This document shows positions 35,878 to 44,210 of a stretch of 64,000 nucleotides of DNA, one piece after another. Each line of letters begins with the position of its first letter. The first letter of the stretch is position 1. The DNA comes from Piscicoccus intestinalis NBRC 104926. GTDB taxonomy: Bacteria; Actinomycetota; Actinomycetes; Actinomycetales; Dermatophilaceae. The stretch is taken from contig NZ_BCNQ01000005.1 of assembly GCF_001515525.1 (NCBI RefSeq), positions 18,180 to 82,179 on the forward strand, written 5' to 3'. The notes beneath the pieces were generated by a model. The model saw nothing but the letters and a program-made list of their open reading frames with translations, made no database searches and was not told where the DNA came from. A program made the translations under genes and the position numbers.

Positions 35878-35980
35878 GAGGTATCGCCGGATCGACACTC
35901 CCGATGGAGGCTCGAACCACAAGTGCCCTGCTCGGGCGTCGTCGAACCGGATCGGGATCGTCGTTTCGGCGATTCGGCAA
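35878..35980. repeat. Dispersed palindromic element, family 2 copy C
   Basis: Left arm ATCGCCGGATCGACACTCC and right arm CCGGATCGGGATCGTCG pair imperfectly. The right arm matches the left arm of the 34.5-kb copy (reverse complement ATCGCC..CGACGATCCCGATCC). The right end runs straight into an 8-bp satellite apparently grown out of the arm sequence. Confidence 0.7.
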
Positions 35981-36098
35981 TTCCGCGATTCCGCGATTCG
36001 GCGATTCGGCGATTCGGCGATTCGGCGATTCGGCGATTCGGCGATTCGGCGGGTCCACGGGTCCACGGGTCCACGGGTCCGCGGGCCAGCGGGCCAGC
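35968..36098. repeat. 8-bp satellite array (GGCGATTC, then GGGTCCAC-type units)
   Basis: Ten units of GGCGATTC (a few with one change) run from 35968 to 36047, then six units of the GGGTCCAC/GGGCCAGC type from 36051 to 36098. The period of eight is not a multiple of three and the array ends just before the stop of the amidotransferase gene, so it is noncoding. There are no spacers, so it is not a CRISPR array. Confidence 0.9.
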
Positions 36099-36103
36099 GG
36101 CCC

Positions 36104-36922
36104 TCAGGCCCCTGACGCCCTCATCCGGTCGCGGGCGGCGGCGACGAGCGCCGCGAAGAGCCGCGCGTCCGCGCCGTTCTCGGGATGCCACTGCACGGCG
36201 AGGGCGAACTGCGCGGGCTCACCGCCGGCGCCAGGCGGGCCCGACGTGTCGGCCTCCATCGCCTCCAACGTGCCGTCGGCGGCGAAGGCCGCGGGCCGAT
36301 AGCCCGGGTGCGCCAGCACCGACTGGTGATGGGCGCAGTGGCCCTCGACGACGTCGCCGTGCGGGCTGTGACCCCCGCCGAGGACCGCGGCGAGGCGGGT
36401 GTCGGCCACGACGCGGATCTGGTGCCGACCGAAGGTGCCCGACCCGGGCGCGTGGGCGCCGTGCCCGACGCGGTCGGGCACGTGCTGCTCCAACACGCCG
36501 CCCGCCTCGACCGCCATGATCTGCATGCCCCGGCAGATGCCGAGCAGCGGCAGCTGCGCCGCCCGCGCGGCCCGGGTGAGCAGCAACTCGCTGTGGTCAC
36601 GGTCCGGCCGCGGCGGTTGGGTGGCCGGGTGCGGCCGCCGCCCGTAGCGCCCCGGCGCGACGTCCGCGCCGCCGGTGATGATCAGGCCGTCGAGCCGACC
36701 CACGAGTTCCTCGGCCAGGCGTGGAGTCAGATCGGCGCGGGGCGGCACGAGCACCGGCAGCGCCCCGCACGCCTCGACGGCCCGCACGTAGTCGTGCGGT
36801 AGGAGGGCGGTGCGCTGGGCGACCCACTCGCCCCGGTCGATCGCTTCGACGTAGGTGGTGAGTCCGATGAGAGGCGAGCAGTCGGGTGGGCTCAGGCGAC
36901 GCGGGTGAACGTCGTGCGCCAC
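36104..36922 (-). CDS. Class I glutamine amidotransferase-like hydrolase (PuuD-like)
   Basis: Gamma-glutamyl-GABA hydrolase type enzyme, 272 residues. The catalytic Cys lies in the elbow LLGICRGMQIM and the His-Glu in FALAVQWHPENG. LIITGGADVAPGRYG and CAHHQSVL are also standard for this peptidase C26 family. It would release glutamate from gamma-glutamyl compounds, for instance in polyamine breakdown, but no puu genes are near. The ATG start lies inside the 3' end of the upstream DUF2249 gene (31-base overlap), so the two are probably co-transcribed. Confidence 0.88.
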   Translation of the reverse strand: MAHDVHPRRLSPPDCSPLIGLTTYVEAIDRGEWVAQRTALLPHDYVRAVEACGALPVLVPPRADLTPRLAEELVGRLDGLIITGGADVAPGRYGRRPHPATQPPRPDRDHSELLLTRAARAAQLPLLGICRGMQIMAVEAGGVLEQHVPDRVGHGAHAPGSGTFGRHQIRVVADTRLAAVLGGGHSPHGDVVEGHCAHHQSVLAHPGYRPAAFAADGTLEAMEADTSGPPGAGGEPAQFALAVQWHPENGADARLFAALVAAARDRMRASGA

Positions 36923-37182
36923 TCGTCGTCGCTCTCGCTACTGCCTGCCTCGACGAGGTACTGGCCGCCGAACTGGCCTTCGATGAGCGTGCGCACGAGG
37001 TCCGGCGACTCGTCGGTGATGATGGTGGCGCCGCCTCCGGGAGTCAGCCCGATGAGCACCCCGAAGATCGCCGCCTGCCGGATCTGCGGATCGATCGTCC
37101 GCGCGTCGAGCTCCGGCACACGGCGCGCCCCGGAGCCGCATCCGCCCGCTCCACAGCCGCAACCTCCACATTCGGCGCTCAA
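36892..37182 (-). CDS. DUF2249 domain protein with Cys-rich N-terminus
   Basis: 96 residues. A Gly/Cys-rich N-terminus (SAECGGCGCGAGGCGSG, five Cys) precedes a DUF2249 domain: ELDARTIDPQIRQAAIFGVLIGLTPGGGATIITDESPDL, ending DEWRTTFTRVA. DUF2249 proteins often sit near nitrate/nitric-oxide respiration genes, and here narGHJI is 6 kb away. TTG at 37182 is chosen because GGGAGG sits five bases upstream; an ATG at 37221 is possible. The Cys cluster could bind a metal or Fe-S cluster. It is divergent from an Fe-S-type HTH regulator, with which it likely shares control. Confidence 0.75.
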   Translation of the reverse strand: MSAECGGCGCGAGGCGSGARRVPELDARTIDPQIRQAAIFGVLIGLTPGGGATIITDESPDLVRTLIEGQFGGQYLVEAGSSESDDEWRTTFTRVA

Positions 37183-37221
37183 AATAACCTCCCGGCGCTC
37201 GATAATCGCACGGCGCGACAT

Positions 37222-37231
37222 TGTAAATACA
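37222..37231. promoter_or_regulatory. TGTAAATACA dyad in the DUF2249/HTH divergent promoter
   Basis: An AT-rich palindrome TGTA-AA-TACA lies nine bases before the regulator's GTG and overlaps its likely -10 region. It is a plausible autoregulatory operator. Confidence 0.35.
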
Positions 37232-37239
37232 CTGGTCTG

Positions 37240-38052
37240 GTGACCGAAACGTCCGACGCCACCGTGGCGGGGCTGGGGCCTCGACCGGTGCGTCTCAACC
37301 ACGATCCCACGACCCAGCTGTCCGCAGCCAGGACGGGGGTCCTCGACGCCTTGTCGGAGACGACGGAGCCGGTCACAGTGCAACAGCTCTCCGCGGGGCT
37401 GGGGCAGCACACCAACACGGTGCGCGAGCATCTCGACGCCCTCGTCGCCATGGGGCTGGCCAACCGCATCCCCGGGGTCGCCACCGGCCGGGGGCGGCCG
37501 CCGATCCACTACCGCGCGGTGCCACCGGAGCGGTCCCGCCCGCAGCTGCGCGAGTACGCCACGCTCGCGTCGGTGCTCGCCGAACAGATCAGCCGCACGA
37601 GCCGCGACCCCGTCGGCGACGCGATCGCCGCCGGGCTCCTGTGGGGTAATGCCCTCGGCGCCAAGGGACCGGACGGCCGCGAGGGTGCCCGCAGCCGCAC
37701 GATCGAGGTCATCGACAGCCTGGGGTTCGATCCGGCGGAGCGCCCCGACGGCTCGGTCGACCTGCGGCAATGCCCGCTGCTGGAGGCCGCCAAGCAGAAC
37801 CCGACGATCGTCTGCGGCGTGCATCTCGGCATGGCGCAGGCCCTGCACATGGCCCACGGCGCCCCGGCAGAAGAGGTCTCGCTGGAGCCGTTCGCCAAGA
37901 CCGGCGCGTGCATCCTGCGGTTCCGCCAGAACGGCTCCGCCGGACCGGCCTTCGTTCTCCCACCCGCCGATACCAGCGCGGATGCCAGCGCGGATGCGAC
38001 GGCGAGCCGCACGAGCCCCGCAACTGCCGACCCGGGCGAGTCACGGAACTGA
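37240..38052 (+). CDS. HTH transcriptional regulator with C-terminal Cys cluster (probable Fe-S sensor)
   Basis: 270 residues. An ArsR/SufR-like winged helix (TGVLDALSETTEPVTVQQLSAGLGQHTNTVREHLDALVAMGLA, GRGRPPIHYRA) is followed by a helical domain. The latter ends with Cys positions in RQCPLL, PTIVCGVHLGM and GACILRF. This Cys arrangement is typical of actinobacterial SufR-type regulators that bind an Fe-S cluster and sense NO, O2 or iron status. It is divergent from the DUF2249 gene and upstream of the catalase and nitrate reductase loci. Control of nitrate respiration is a reasonable guess, not shown. GTG start at 37240; the transcript may be nearly leaderless. Confidence 0.82.
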   Translation: MTETSDATVAGLGPRPVRLNHDPTTQLSAARTGVLDALSETTEPVTVQQLSAGLGQHTNTVREHLDALVAMGLANRIPGVATGRGRPPIHYRAVPPERSRPQLREYATLASVLAEQISRTSRDPVGDAIAAGLLWGNALGAKGPDGREGARSRTIEVIDSLGFDPAERPDGSVDLRQCPLLEAAKQNPTIVCGVHLGMAQALHMAHGAPAEEVSLEPFAKTGACILRFRQNGSAGPAFVLPPADTSADASADATASRTSPATADPGESRN

Positions 38053-38184
38053 CAGACTGATACCTGCCACCGGGCTGCGACACTGGGACCGGTCAAGTCC
38101 TACGCCACCGGCGAGGGGTCGTCGAGGCGTCGGGCGGGCCAGACGATGACGCCTACCGCAAGACGACCAACGAGGTGCTTCACG

Positions 38185-38784
38185 ATGCTCGTGCGCGAGA
38201 TCATGACCTGCCCGGCTTTCAGCGTGCACAGGGAGTCCTCCCTGAACGAGGCCCTGCAACTCATGGCAGAGCGCAAGGTCACCTCGTTGCCGGTCGTCGA
38301 CGACGAGGACGTGCTCGTCGGGGTGCTCAGCGAGATCGATCTGCTGCGCCGCGCGGTGGAGGCCGATCGCCGGGCCCACGCGACGCCCGTGCACGAGAGC
38401 GAACCGCTGCCGGAGTCGGTCGGCGAGATCATGACGCCGAACCCGCGCACGACGACCGAGAGCAGCGACGTCGCAGACCTCATCACGTTGTTCACGACGA
38501 GCAGCTTCAAGAGCCTGCCGGTGGTGCGGGGCCGCCGGCTCATCGGCGTCATCAGCCGCAGCGACGTCATCCGCGCGCTGTGGCGCAGCGACGAGGAACT
38601 CACCGCCGACCTGCGCGCGGTCTTCCACGACTACGGCCAGGACAGCTGGAACATCGAGGTCCATCACGGCGTCGTCCAGGTGACCGGCACGGGCACCACC
38701 CGCGAACGCGACATCGCCGCGGCGATCGCGCACTCCGTGCTCGGCGTGCGTCGGGTGCACGTCACACCACCCGTCGAGGCCTGA
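38185..38784 (+). CDS. CBS-pair and BON domain protein
   Basis: 199 residues. Two CBS motifs (MLVREIMTCPAFSVHRESSLNEALQLMAERKVTSLPVVDDED and VGEIMTPNPRTTTESSDVADLITLF...SLPVV) form an adenosyl-ligand-binding module. They are followed by a BON-like domain (DSWNIEVHHGVVQVTGTGTTRERDIAAAIAHSVLGVRRVHV). CBS-BON proteins are common in Actinobacteria, often in stress and dormancy regulons, and are assumed to sense AMP/ATP or NAD. ATG 38185 starts right at the first CBS motif; an ATG at 38146 would add 13 basic residues. Confidence 0.88.
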   Translation: MLVREIMTCPAFSVHRESSLNEALQLMAERKVTSLPVVDDEDVLVGVLSEIDLLRRAVEADRRAHATPVHESEPLPESVGEIMTPNPRTTTESSDVADLITLFTTSSFKSLPVVRGRRLIGVISRSDVIRALWRSDEELTADLRAVFHDYGQDSWNIEVHHGVVQVTGTGTTRERDIAAAIAHSVLGVRRVHVTPPVEA

Positions 38785-38796
38785 ACGCGGCCGGCT

Positions 38797-40149
38797 GTGG
38801 GGTTCGACGGGTACGACGAGCCTGAGCGACGCTCGCGGGCGCGGCGGTCGAGCCGCACGCCATCGGTCTCCGGACCGGCCTGGCGCGTGCTGCGGCGCCT
38901 GTTGTTTCCGCGCCCCGAGACGACCCTGGCCGGGTTGGACCGGGTGTTCCTGTACATCGTGCTCGCGCTGCGCACCATCGACGTCACCAAGCTGATCCCC
39001 GCGGTGCTCGGCACCGCCGGCCGCTCCCCGCAGCCGGCGCTCAGCCTCGGGCTGGGCACCCTGTTCGTCGTGTGGAGCGCGGTGCTCATCGTCATCGGCC
39101 TGCGGGACGGCTCGCTGGGTCGGCGCGGCTGGCTCGTCAAGGTCGACGTGCTCATCAGCTGCGTGTGTCTGCTCGCGGTGCTCGTCATCACGCCGCCGGA
39201 GCTGCGCATCAGCCAGTGGGACGCCTGGGGCGGTTCGGTGACGTACACGTCGGCGCTGTTCGCGGGCATGGCCCTCAAGCGGCACCGCAGCCGGCTGCTC
39301 GCGGCGCTGCTGCTGTGGGTGTGCGCGGTGATCCCGACCGGTTTCGTCTCCGGGCACCCCGACATCGTGCTCATCGGCTGGACGAATTCGCTGGTGTACC
39401 CGGCCTACACGGCGGTGGGCTGGCTGGTCTCGGACTACTTCCGGCGGGTGGCGGAGGCCACCGACGAGGCGCGCCGGCTCGCGACGGAGGCGGCGGCACG
39501 GTCCGCGGCCGAGGCGGAGGCAGCCCGGCACCGGGCGCTGCTACACGACCAGGCCACGATCCTCGACCTCGTGGCCCGGGGCATCGAGGACCCGACGCTC
39601 GCCGACTCCGAGCGGCGGCAGGCGGCGGTGGAGGCCCGCAAGGTCGCCGCGTTCATGACCGAGCCGCCGCTGACGACGGCGCCCGCGCAGGACACTGACC
39701 TGGCGTCGCTGGCCCGGGCGGACGCGCACGACTTCGCCGATCTCAACCCGGTGGTCAGCGTCGACCTGGCCGAGGGCACCGTGGTGCGCGCGTCGGTCGC
39801 GACCGTCGTCGGCTCGGCGCTGACGACCCTGCTGCACAACGTGCGCCGGCACGCGCAGTCCGACCTGTGCGTCATTCACGCCGACGCCGACGCGGGCGCC
39901 TGGGAGCTGACGGTGCGTGACGACGGAGTCGGTTTCGACCGTGAGAACAGCCGCATCGGCTACGGGCTCGGCGAGCTCGTCGAGCGGGCCAGCACCCGCG
40001 CGGGCCTCGACGTGCGGGTGGAGTCGGCGCCGGGCGAGGGCACGACGGTGACGCTGCGCGGAGGCCCGGAGACCACCGTGCGAGAAGAGCGCGCGTCGGG
40101 TGAGTCGATGACGGGGCCGAAGGGACGAGCGACGCTGTGGTCCTCCTGA
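38797..40149 (+). CDS. Membrane sensor histidine kinase (LuxR-type system)
   Basis: 450 residues. A basic N-terminus is followed by about six hydrophobic helices (FLYIVLALRTIDVTKLI, LFVVWSAVLIVIGL, LISCVCLLAVLVI, LLAALLLWVCAVIPTGF). An Ala-rich coiled coil (ATEAAARSAAEAEAARHRALLHDQATILDLVARG) holds the likely phosphoacceptor His in LLHDQ. The ATPase domain has the N-box TTLLHNVRRHAQ and G-box DDGVGFD...GYGLGEL. The cognate regulator follows. Signal unknown; position between the DUF2249/Fe-S regulator and katA suggests redox or respiratory sensing, which is inference. GTG start at 38797. Confidence 0.87.
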   Translation: MGFDGYDEPERRSRARRSSRTPSVSGPAWRVLRRLLFPRPETTLAGLDRVFLYIVLALRTIDVTKLIPAVLGTAGRSPQPALSLGLGTLFVVWSAVLIVIGLRDGSLGRRGWLVKVDVLISCVCLLAVLVITPPELRISQWDAWGGSVTYTSALFAGMALKRHRSRLLAALLLWVCAVIPTGFVSGHPDIVLIGWTNSLVYPAYTAVGWLVSDYFRRVAEATDEARRLATEAAARSAAEAEAARHRALLHDQATILDLVARGIEDPTLADSERRQAAVEARKVAAFMTEPPLTTAPAQDTDLASLARADAHDFADLNPVVSVDLAEGTVVRASVATVVGSALTTLLHNVRRHAQSDLCVIHADADAGAWELTVRDDGVGFDRENSRIGYGLGELVERASTRAGLDVRVESAPGEGTTVTLRGGPETTVREERASGESMTGPKGRATLWSS

Positions 40150-40517
40150 CGGCGCGGCCGGGAGCCGCGAGAGCGGCCCGAGTGGCTGGCGAGGCCCCGG
40201 GACTTTCCTGGGTAGGCAGACGACCCTGCAGCGGTCAAGATATCCAGGTGGCCGCAGGAGACACGGGAACCACTCCCCCCGGGGGGCGAGGCAATCGCCA
40301 CGCGCCGGAACACGATCCGCGATCCGGCCGCGCCCTGGACACAGGCCCGGAGACGGGTGGGCCGGCCGCCGAGGAGCAGCGTCGCCGACCTGCCGGGGCA
40401 CCGTTGATCTTCGGCATGGGTGCGTCTCCCGGTCGGCACTCCGCGCGCCGATCGGCCTCCGGCGGGTCGGGCGGTTCGGGCGGGATGGCGCGCGGCTCGG
40501 CACCGGACCGGCTCTCG
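40150..40517. other. Gap between kinase and response regulator (possible N-terminal extension)
   Basis: The response-regulator frame is open back to a GTG at 40137 that overlaps the kinase stop, but the encoded stretch is Gly/Arg/Pro low-complexity with no domain. It is either a long disordered leader of the regulator or noncoding DNA with its promoter. I saw nothing else here. Confidence 0.4.
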
Positions 40518-41213
40518 ATGTCGGGGATGCCGTCGTGGTACAGCTCGGACGGGCCGCGCTCGAGCGACGACGTGACGGTGGCCTGCGTCGACGACGACAC
40601 GCTCATCCGGGAGGGCGTGGCGCGGCTGCTGCCCGGGCTGCGGGTGGTGGCGACCTACGAGACGGTGGAGGCACTCATCGAGGCGCAGCCGTCGGTGGAT
40701 GTCGTGCTGCTGGATCTGTGGCTGCGGGAGCCGGACGGCGACGCGGGTCTGCGCCAGGGGGCGTCGGGAGTGACGACGGTGCACCGCGCGGGTTACCGGG
40801 CGCTGATCTACACGAACGAGCGGCGCCGAGAGGTGCTCGCGGGTTGTCTCGCCTCCGGTGCCCTGGGCGTCATCCACAAGTCGGAGTCGCTGGAGACGAT
40901 CGTCGACGCGGTGCGTCGCGTGGCCATCGGTCAGGTCGTCATCACGACGGCCCTGGCCGGCCTGGCCGAGGTCGTCGAGCGCCGCGGCGGCATGCCGCAC
41001 CTTTCACCGCGCCAGGTGGACGTGCTGCGCGGCCGAGCCCGCGGTGAGACGTACAAGTCGATCGCGACCAGGCTCGACATCGCGCCGAAGACCGCCGAGG
41101 AGTACATGGGCGAGGTGACCCGCCGGTTCTCCGACTTCCTGTGCAACCACTCCGCCGCCGACCTCGAACGGCACCTGGGCATCGGGTTCGGCGACCTGCT
41201 CAGCGATCGCTGA
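40518..41213 (+). CDS. NarL/LuxR-family response regulator
   Basis: 231 residues from the ATG at 40518 (others at 40485 and 40416, or GTG at 40137, cannot be excluded). The receiver domain reads [20 protein letters not shown] with acidic pocket DD, the phospho-acceptor Asp in DVVLLDLWL, the conserved Thr in ALIYTNE and the Lys in GVIHKSE. The DNA-binding half is a LuxR helix-turn-helix ([39 protein letters not shown]). It pairs with the kinase upstream. Targets unknown; katA begins 230 bases downstream. Confidence 0.88.
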   Translation: MSGMPSWYSSDGPRSSDDVTVACVDDDTLIREGVARLLPGLRVVATYETVEALIEAQPSVDVVLLDLWLREPDGDAGLRQGASGVTTVHRAGYRALIYTNERRREVLAGCLASGALGVIHKSESLETIVDAVRRVAIGQVVITTALAGLAEVVERRGGMPHLSPRQVDVLRGRARGETYKSIATRLDIAPKTAEEYMGEVTRRFSDFLCNHSAADLERHLGIGFGDLLSDR

Positions 41214-41243
41214 GCACGCCGACCCGCGGCCACGGAGCCGTAG

Positions 41244-41262
41244 TCAGCTAAGGCTAAGTTTT
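41244..41262. promoter_or_regulatory. DtxR/IdeR-like iron box upstream of katA
   Basis: The 19-mer TCAGCTAAGGCTAAGTTTT agrees at 13 of 19 positions with the DtxR/IdeR consensus TTAGGTTAGGCTAACCTAA. It lies about 185 bases before the katA start in an AT-richer patch. Iron control of a heme catalase gene would make sense but needs testing. Confidence 0.4.
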
Positions 41263-41445
41263 CTGGATTCATTCAAGTCCTGCGGCTACCGTGGGGTGCG
41301 AGGGCGGCTCGTGCTCATCGACGAGCACACGAGGCCCCGGGGCATCGGCCGAATCGCGGTGCCCCCCAACCTCGGTCGCGCAGCACCTGGGAGTCGCCGC
41401 GTGGGCCGCCCACGGAAACCGCACGATGACGAAGGAGAGCACCCC

Positions 41446-42936
41446 ATGGCTCAGCACCAGGATCACGACTACGCGGGATTCGACCCGAGCATCCCCTCGA
41501 CCACGGAGGTCGGCGCGCCTCGGGAGTCCGACGCCAACTCGCTGTCGGTCGGCCCCGACGGCCCGCTGCTGCTGCACGACGTCGCGCTCGTCGAGAAGCT
41601 GGCCCGTTTCGACCGGGAGCGAGTGCCGGAGCGCAGCCCGCACGCCAAGGGCTCCGGCGCGTTCGGTGAGTTCGTCGTCACCGGCGACGTCTCCGCCTAC
41701 ACGAAGGCCAAGTTTCTGCAGCCGGGCGCGACGACCCCGATGCTGGCGCGTTTCTCCACCGTGGCCGGCGAGCTGGGCTCCCCCGACACGTGGCGCGACG
41801 TGCGCGGTTTCGCGCTGAAGTTCTACACCCAGGACGGCAACTTCGACATGGTCGGCAACAACACGCCGATCTTCTTCGTGCGCGACCCGATGAAGTTCGC
41901 CGACTTCATCCACTCCCAGAAGCGGCTGCCCGACTCCGGGCTGCGCTCGAACAACATGCAGTGGGACTTCTGGTCGCTGTCGCCGGAGTCGGCGCACCAG
42001 GTGGCCTACCTCATGGGAGACCGTGGCCTGCCGCGCTCGTGGCGGCACATGAACGGCTACTCCTCACACACCTACCTGTGGGTCAACGAGGCGGGCGAGA
42101 AGTTCTGGGTGCAGTACCACTTCCACACCGACCAGGGCGTGGAGAACATGACCAACGAGGAGGCGGCCAAGATCGCGGGCGCGGACGCGGACTACCACCG
42201 CCGCGACCTGTTCGACGCCATCGCACGCGGCGACTTCCCGTCGTGGACCCTGCACGTGCAGGTCATGCCGTACGAGGACGCGAAGACCTACCGATTCAAC
42301 CCGTTCGACCTCACCAAGACGTGGTCGCACAAGGACTACCCGCTCATCGAGGTCGGCCGGTTCACCCTGAACGCCAACCCCTCGAACCACTTCGCGCAGA
42401 TCGAGCAAGCCGCGTTCAGCCCGTCGAACACGGTGCCGGGCACCGGCGTCTCCCCCGACAAGATGCTGCTGGGCCGCGTGTTCTCCTACCCGGACGCGCA
42501 CCGCAACCGCATCGGCACCAACTTCAACTCCCTGCCCGTCAACGCGCCGGTGGTGCCCACCAACTCCTTCGACAAGGAGGGGCAGATGCAGTACCACCAC
42601 AGCGGCAACGCCCCGGTGTACGCGCCGAACTCGTACGGGCGCGCGTTCCAGGACCAGCAGGGCAAGGTCGACAACGGCTGGGAGACCGACGGCACCCTCG
42701 TGCGCGCCGCCTACACCCTGCACGCCGAGGACGACGACTTCGGCCAGGCGCACACCCTCGTGCGTGAGGTCTACGACGACGCCCAGCGCGAGCGCCTCGT
42801 CGACACCGTCGCCACGATGCTGGAGGCCGGCGTCGAGGAGCCGGTGCTCTCGAACGTGTTCGCCTACTGGCGCAACATCGACGACGAGGTCGGCGCCTCG
42901 ATCGAGAAGACCTACCGCGAGCGCACCTCCGCGTAA
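41446..42936 (+). CDS. katA: Small-subunit heme catalase KatA
   Basis: 496 residues, the size of clade 3 monofunctional catalases without the extra C-terminal domain. Catalytic His66 is in [17 protein letters not shown], the Asn in [11 protein letters not shown] and the heme-ligand Tyr in [40 protein letters not shown] and [38 protein letters not shown] are classic catalase stretches. GAAGGAGAGC is correctly spaced before ATG 41446. Breaks down hydrogen peroxide in the cytoplasm. Distinct from the long KatE at 31 kb. Confidence 0.96.
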   Translation: MAQHQDHDYAGFDPSIPSTTEVGAPRESDANSLSVGPDGPLLLHDVALVEKLARFDRERVPERSPHAKGSGAFGEFVVTGDVSAYTKAKFLQPGATTPMLARFSTVAGELGSPDTWRDVRGFALKFYTQDGNFDMVGNNTPIFFVRDPMKFADFIHSQKRLPDSGLRSNNMQWDFWSLSPESAHQVAYLMGDRGLPRSWRHMNGYSSHTYLWVNEAGEKFWVQYHFHTDQGVENMTNEEAAKIAGADADYHRRDLFDAIARGDFPSWTLHVQVMPYEDAKTYRFNPFDLTKTWSHKDYPLIEVGRFTLNANPSNHFAQIEQAAFSPSNTVPGTGVSPDKMLLGRVFSYPDAHRNRIGTNFNSLPVNAPVVPTNSFDKEGQMQYHHSGNAPVYAPNSYGRAFQDQQGKVDNGWETDGTLVRAAYTLHAEDDDFGQAHTLVREVYDDAQRERLVDTVATMLEAGVEEPVLSNVFAYWRNIDDEVGASIEKTYRERTSA

Positions 42937-43040
42937 GCGCCGCTCGCCACGCGCCCTGCAGGTCGGTCACCAGTTGCCCGGCCTGCAGGGCGTTCCGCGT
43001 CCGTGGCCAGAGCCTGGGCGGACTTCAGCGTCCGGAAGGC

Positions 43041-43080
43041 GCTCTGCCAAACGCGCGGTATATCGCCCGTCTGGCATAGC
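43041..43080. repeat. Palindrome, family 3 copy 1 (imperfect)
   Basis: GCTCTGCCAAACGCGCGGTA pairs with TATCGCCCGTCTGGCATAGC with four mismatches, and is followed by GGAG as in the perfect copy at 43425. It lies downstream of katA. Confidence 0.75.
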
Positions 43081-43103
43081 GGAGTCAGCGTCAATGGTCG
43101 CAC

Positions 43104-43366
43104 CGTGGCGGTGGGCCCTGCGGTCGGCGGCCTCGTTCGGTTGCCCCGCGTCGGGGCCGCGCGGCGGGCGGTGGGCCCGAAGGGAGGCTGGCTGAGCCTG
43201 AGCCTGGCGGATGGTCGCCGACCGCAGAGGTGACGCGCGCAGACAAAGGAGCGTGGCGGGCGGTGGGCCCTAAGGGAGGCTGGCTGGGTCTGGCGGGAGC
43301 CCGACCGGAGCGCTAGCGCAGGTCGGGCGGATGGTCGCCGACCGCAGGGCCCACCGCCCGCCACGC
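43104..43366. repeat. Mosaic of direct and inverted repeats downstream of katA
   Basis: Noncoding block between the convergent katA and nar operons. A ~65-base unit (GCGGGCGGTGGGCCC...GGATGGTCGCCGACCGCAG) occurs at 43164-43227 and again, interrupted, at 43256-43346. A perfect 20-base inverted repeat joins 43251-43270 with 43347-43366. Inside it, GCCCGACC and GGTCGGGC flank a nested GCGCTAGCGC palindrome. A diverged inverted copy of the right end occurs near 43104-43128. No gene is evident. It could be a decayed mobile element or a structured RNA. Confidence 0.7.
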
Positions 43367-43424
43367 GGTCCCCAACGGCCGCCCGCCCCAACGGCCAGGC
43401 ATCACCCGGGCCGACCCCGAACAG

Positions 43425-43466
43425 CGCTATGCCAGACGGGCGACATATCGCCCGTCTGGCATAGCG
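43425..43466. terminator. Perfect hairpin, family 3 copy 2, at the end of the nar operon
   Basis: Nineteen-base perfect arms (CGCTATGCCAGACGGGCGA) around a 4-base loop, 10 bases past the narI stop. Placed to terminate the nar transcript and readthrough from katA. Confidence 0.8.
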
Positions 43467-43476
43467 GAGTGCAACC

Positions 43477-44208
43477 TCAGCGGCGGGTGAGCTCGCTGCG
43501 CTCCCAGCCGCGGCGGGCGTCGCGGGCGCCGAGGTGGCCTTCGGGCTTGGAGCGGTAGACGACGAACGGGCGCCAGAGGTACTCCAGCGGGGCGCTGAAC
43601 ACGTGCACGAGCCGGGTGAAGGGCCAGAGCGCGAACAGCAGGCAGGCCATGAGGGTGTGCAGCTGGAAGGTGAGCGGGGCGGCGCTCATGAGGTCGGGGT
43701 TGGGGTGGAGGGTGAAGAACTGCCGCCACCAGATGGAGACGCCCTCGCGGTAGTCGTAGTGGGAGACGATGTTGCCGAGCACGGTGTTGGCGAGGCCGAG
43801 CAGGATCACGGCGGCGAGGAAGACGTACATGATCTTGTCGTTGGCGGTGGTGGCGGCGAAGACGGGGCCGGTGAATCGGCGTCGGTAGATGAGGATGATC
43901 ATGCCGAGCACGGTGCAGACGCCGGCGACGGCGCCGATGGAGATGGCCATGAAGTGGTACATCTCCTGGCTGATGCCGACGGCCTGGGTCCACGACTTGG
44001 GGATGACGAGGCCGAGGAAGTGGCCGCCGATGACGAACAGCAGGCCGAAGTGGAACATCGGGGAGCCGATGCGCAGCAGTTTCGATTCGTACATCTGGGA
44101 GCTGCGGGTGGTCCAGCCGAACTTGTCGTAGCGGTAGCGCCACCAGTGTCCGACCAGGAAGGTGATCAGACACATGTAGGGGATGATGACCCACAAGAAG
44201 ACTGCCAT
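43477..44208 (-). CDS. narI: Respiratory nitrate reductase gamma subunit NarI
   Basis: Membrane cytochrome b subunit, 243 residues with five helices, that takes electrons from menaquinol and passes them to NarH. MAVFLWVIIPYMCLITFLVGHWWRYRYDKFGWTTRSSQ and GSPMFHFGLLFVIGGHFLGLVIP (heme His residues) are diagnostic. SAAPLTFQLHTLMACLLFALWPFTRLVHVFSAPLEYL carries the second His pair. ATG at 44208 lies two bases after the narJ stop. Last gene of narGHJI. Confidence 0.96.
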   Translation of the reverse strand: MAVFLWVIIPYMCLITFLVGHWWRYRYDKFGWTTRSSQMYESKLLRIGSPMFHFGLLFVIGGHFLGLVIPKSWTQAVGISQEMYHFMAISIGAVAGVCTVLGMIILIYRRRFTGPVFAATTANDKIMYVFLAAVILLGLANTVLGNIVSHYDYREGVSIWWRQFFTLHPNPDLMSAAPLTFQLHTLMACLLFALWPFTRLVHVFSAPLEYLWRPFVVYRSKPEGHLGARDARRGWERSELTRR

Positions 44209-44210
44209 GA

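Noticed and set aside
35968..36098. Possible CRISPR array in the 36-kb repeats
   Set aside because: Units are 8 bp, contiguous, with no spacers and no cas genes nearby.
43041..43466. Retron or group II intron RNA in the repeat mosaic
   Set aside because: No reverse transcriptase gene is in the window and no intron domain V-like hairpin was recognised.
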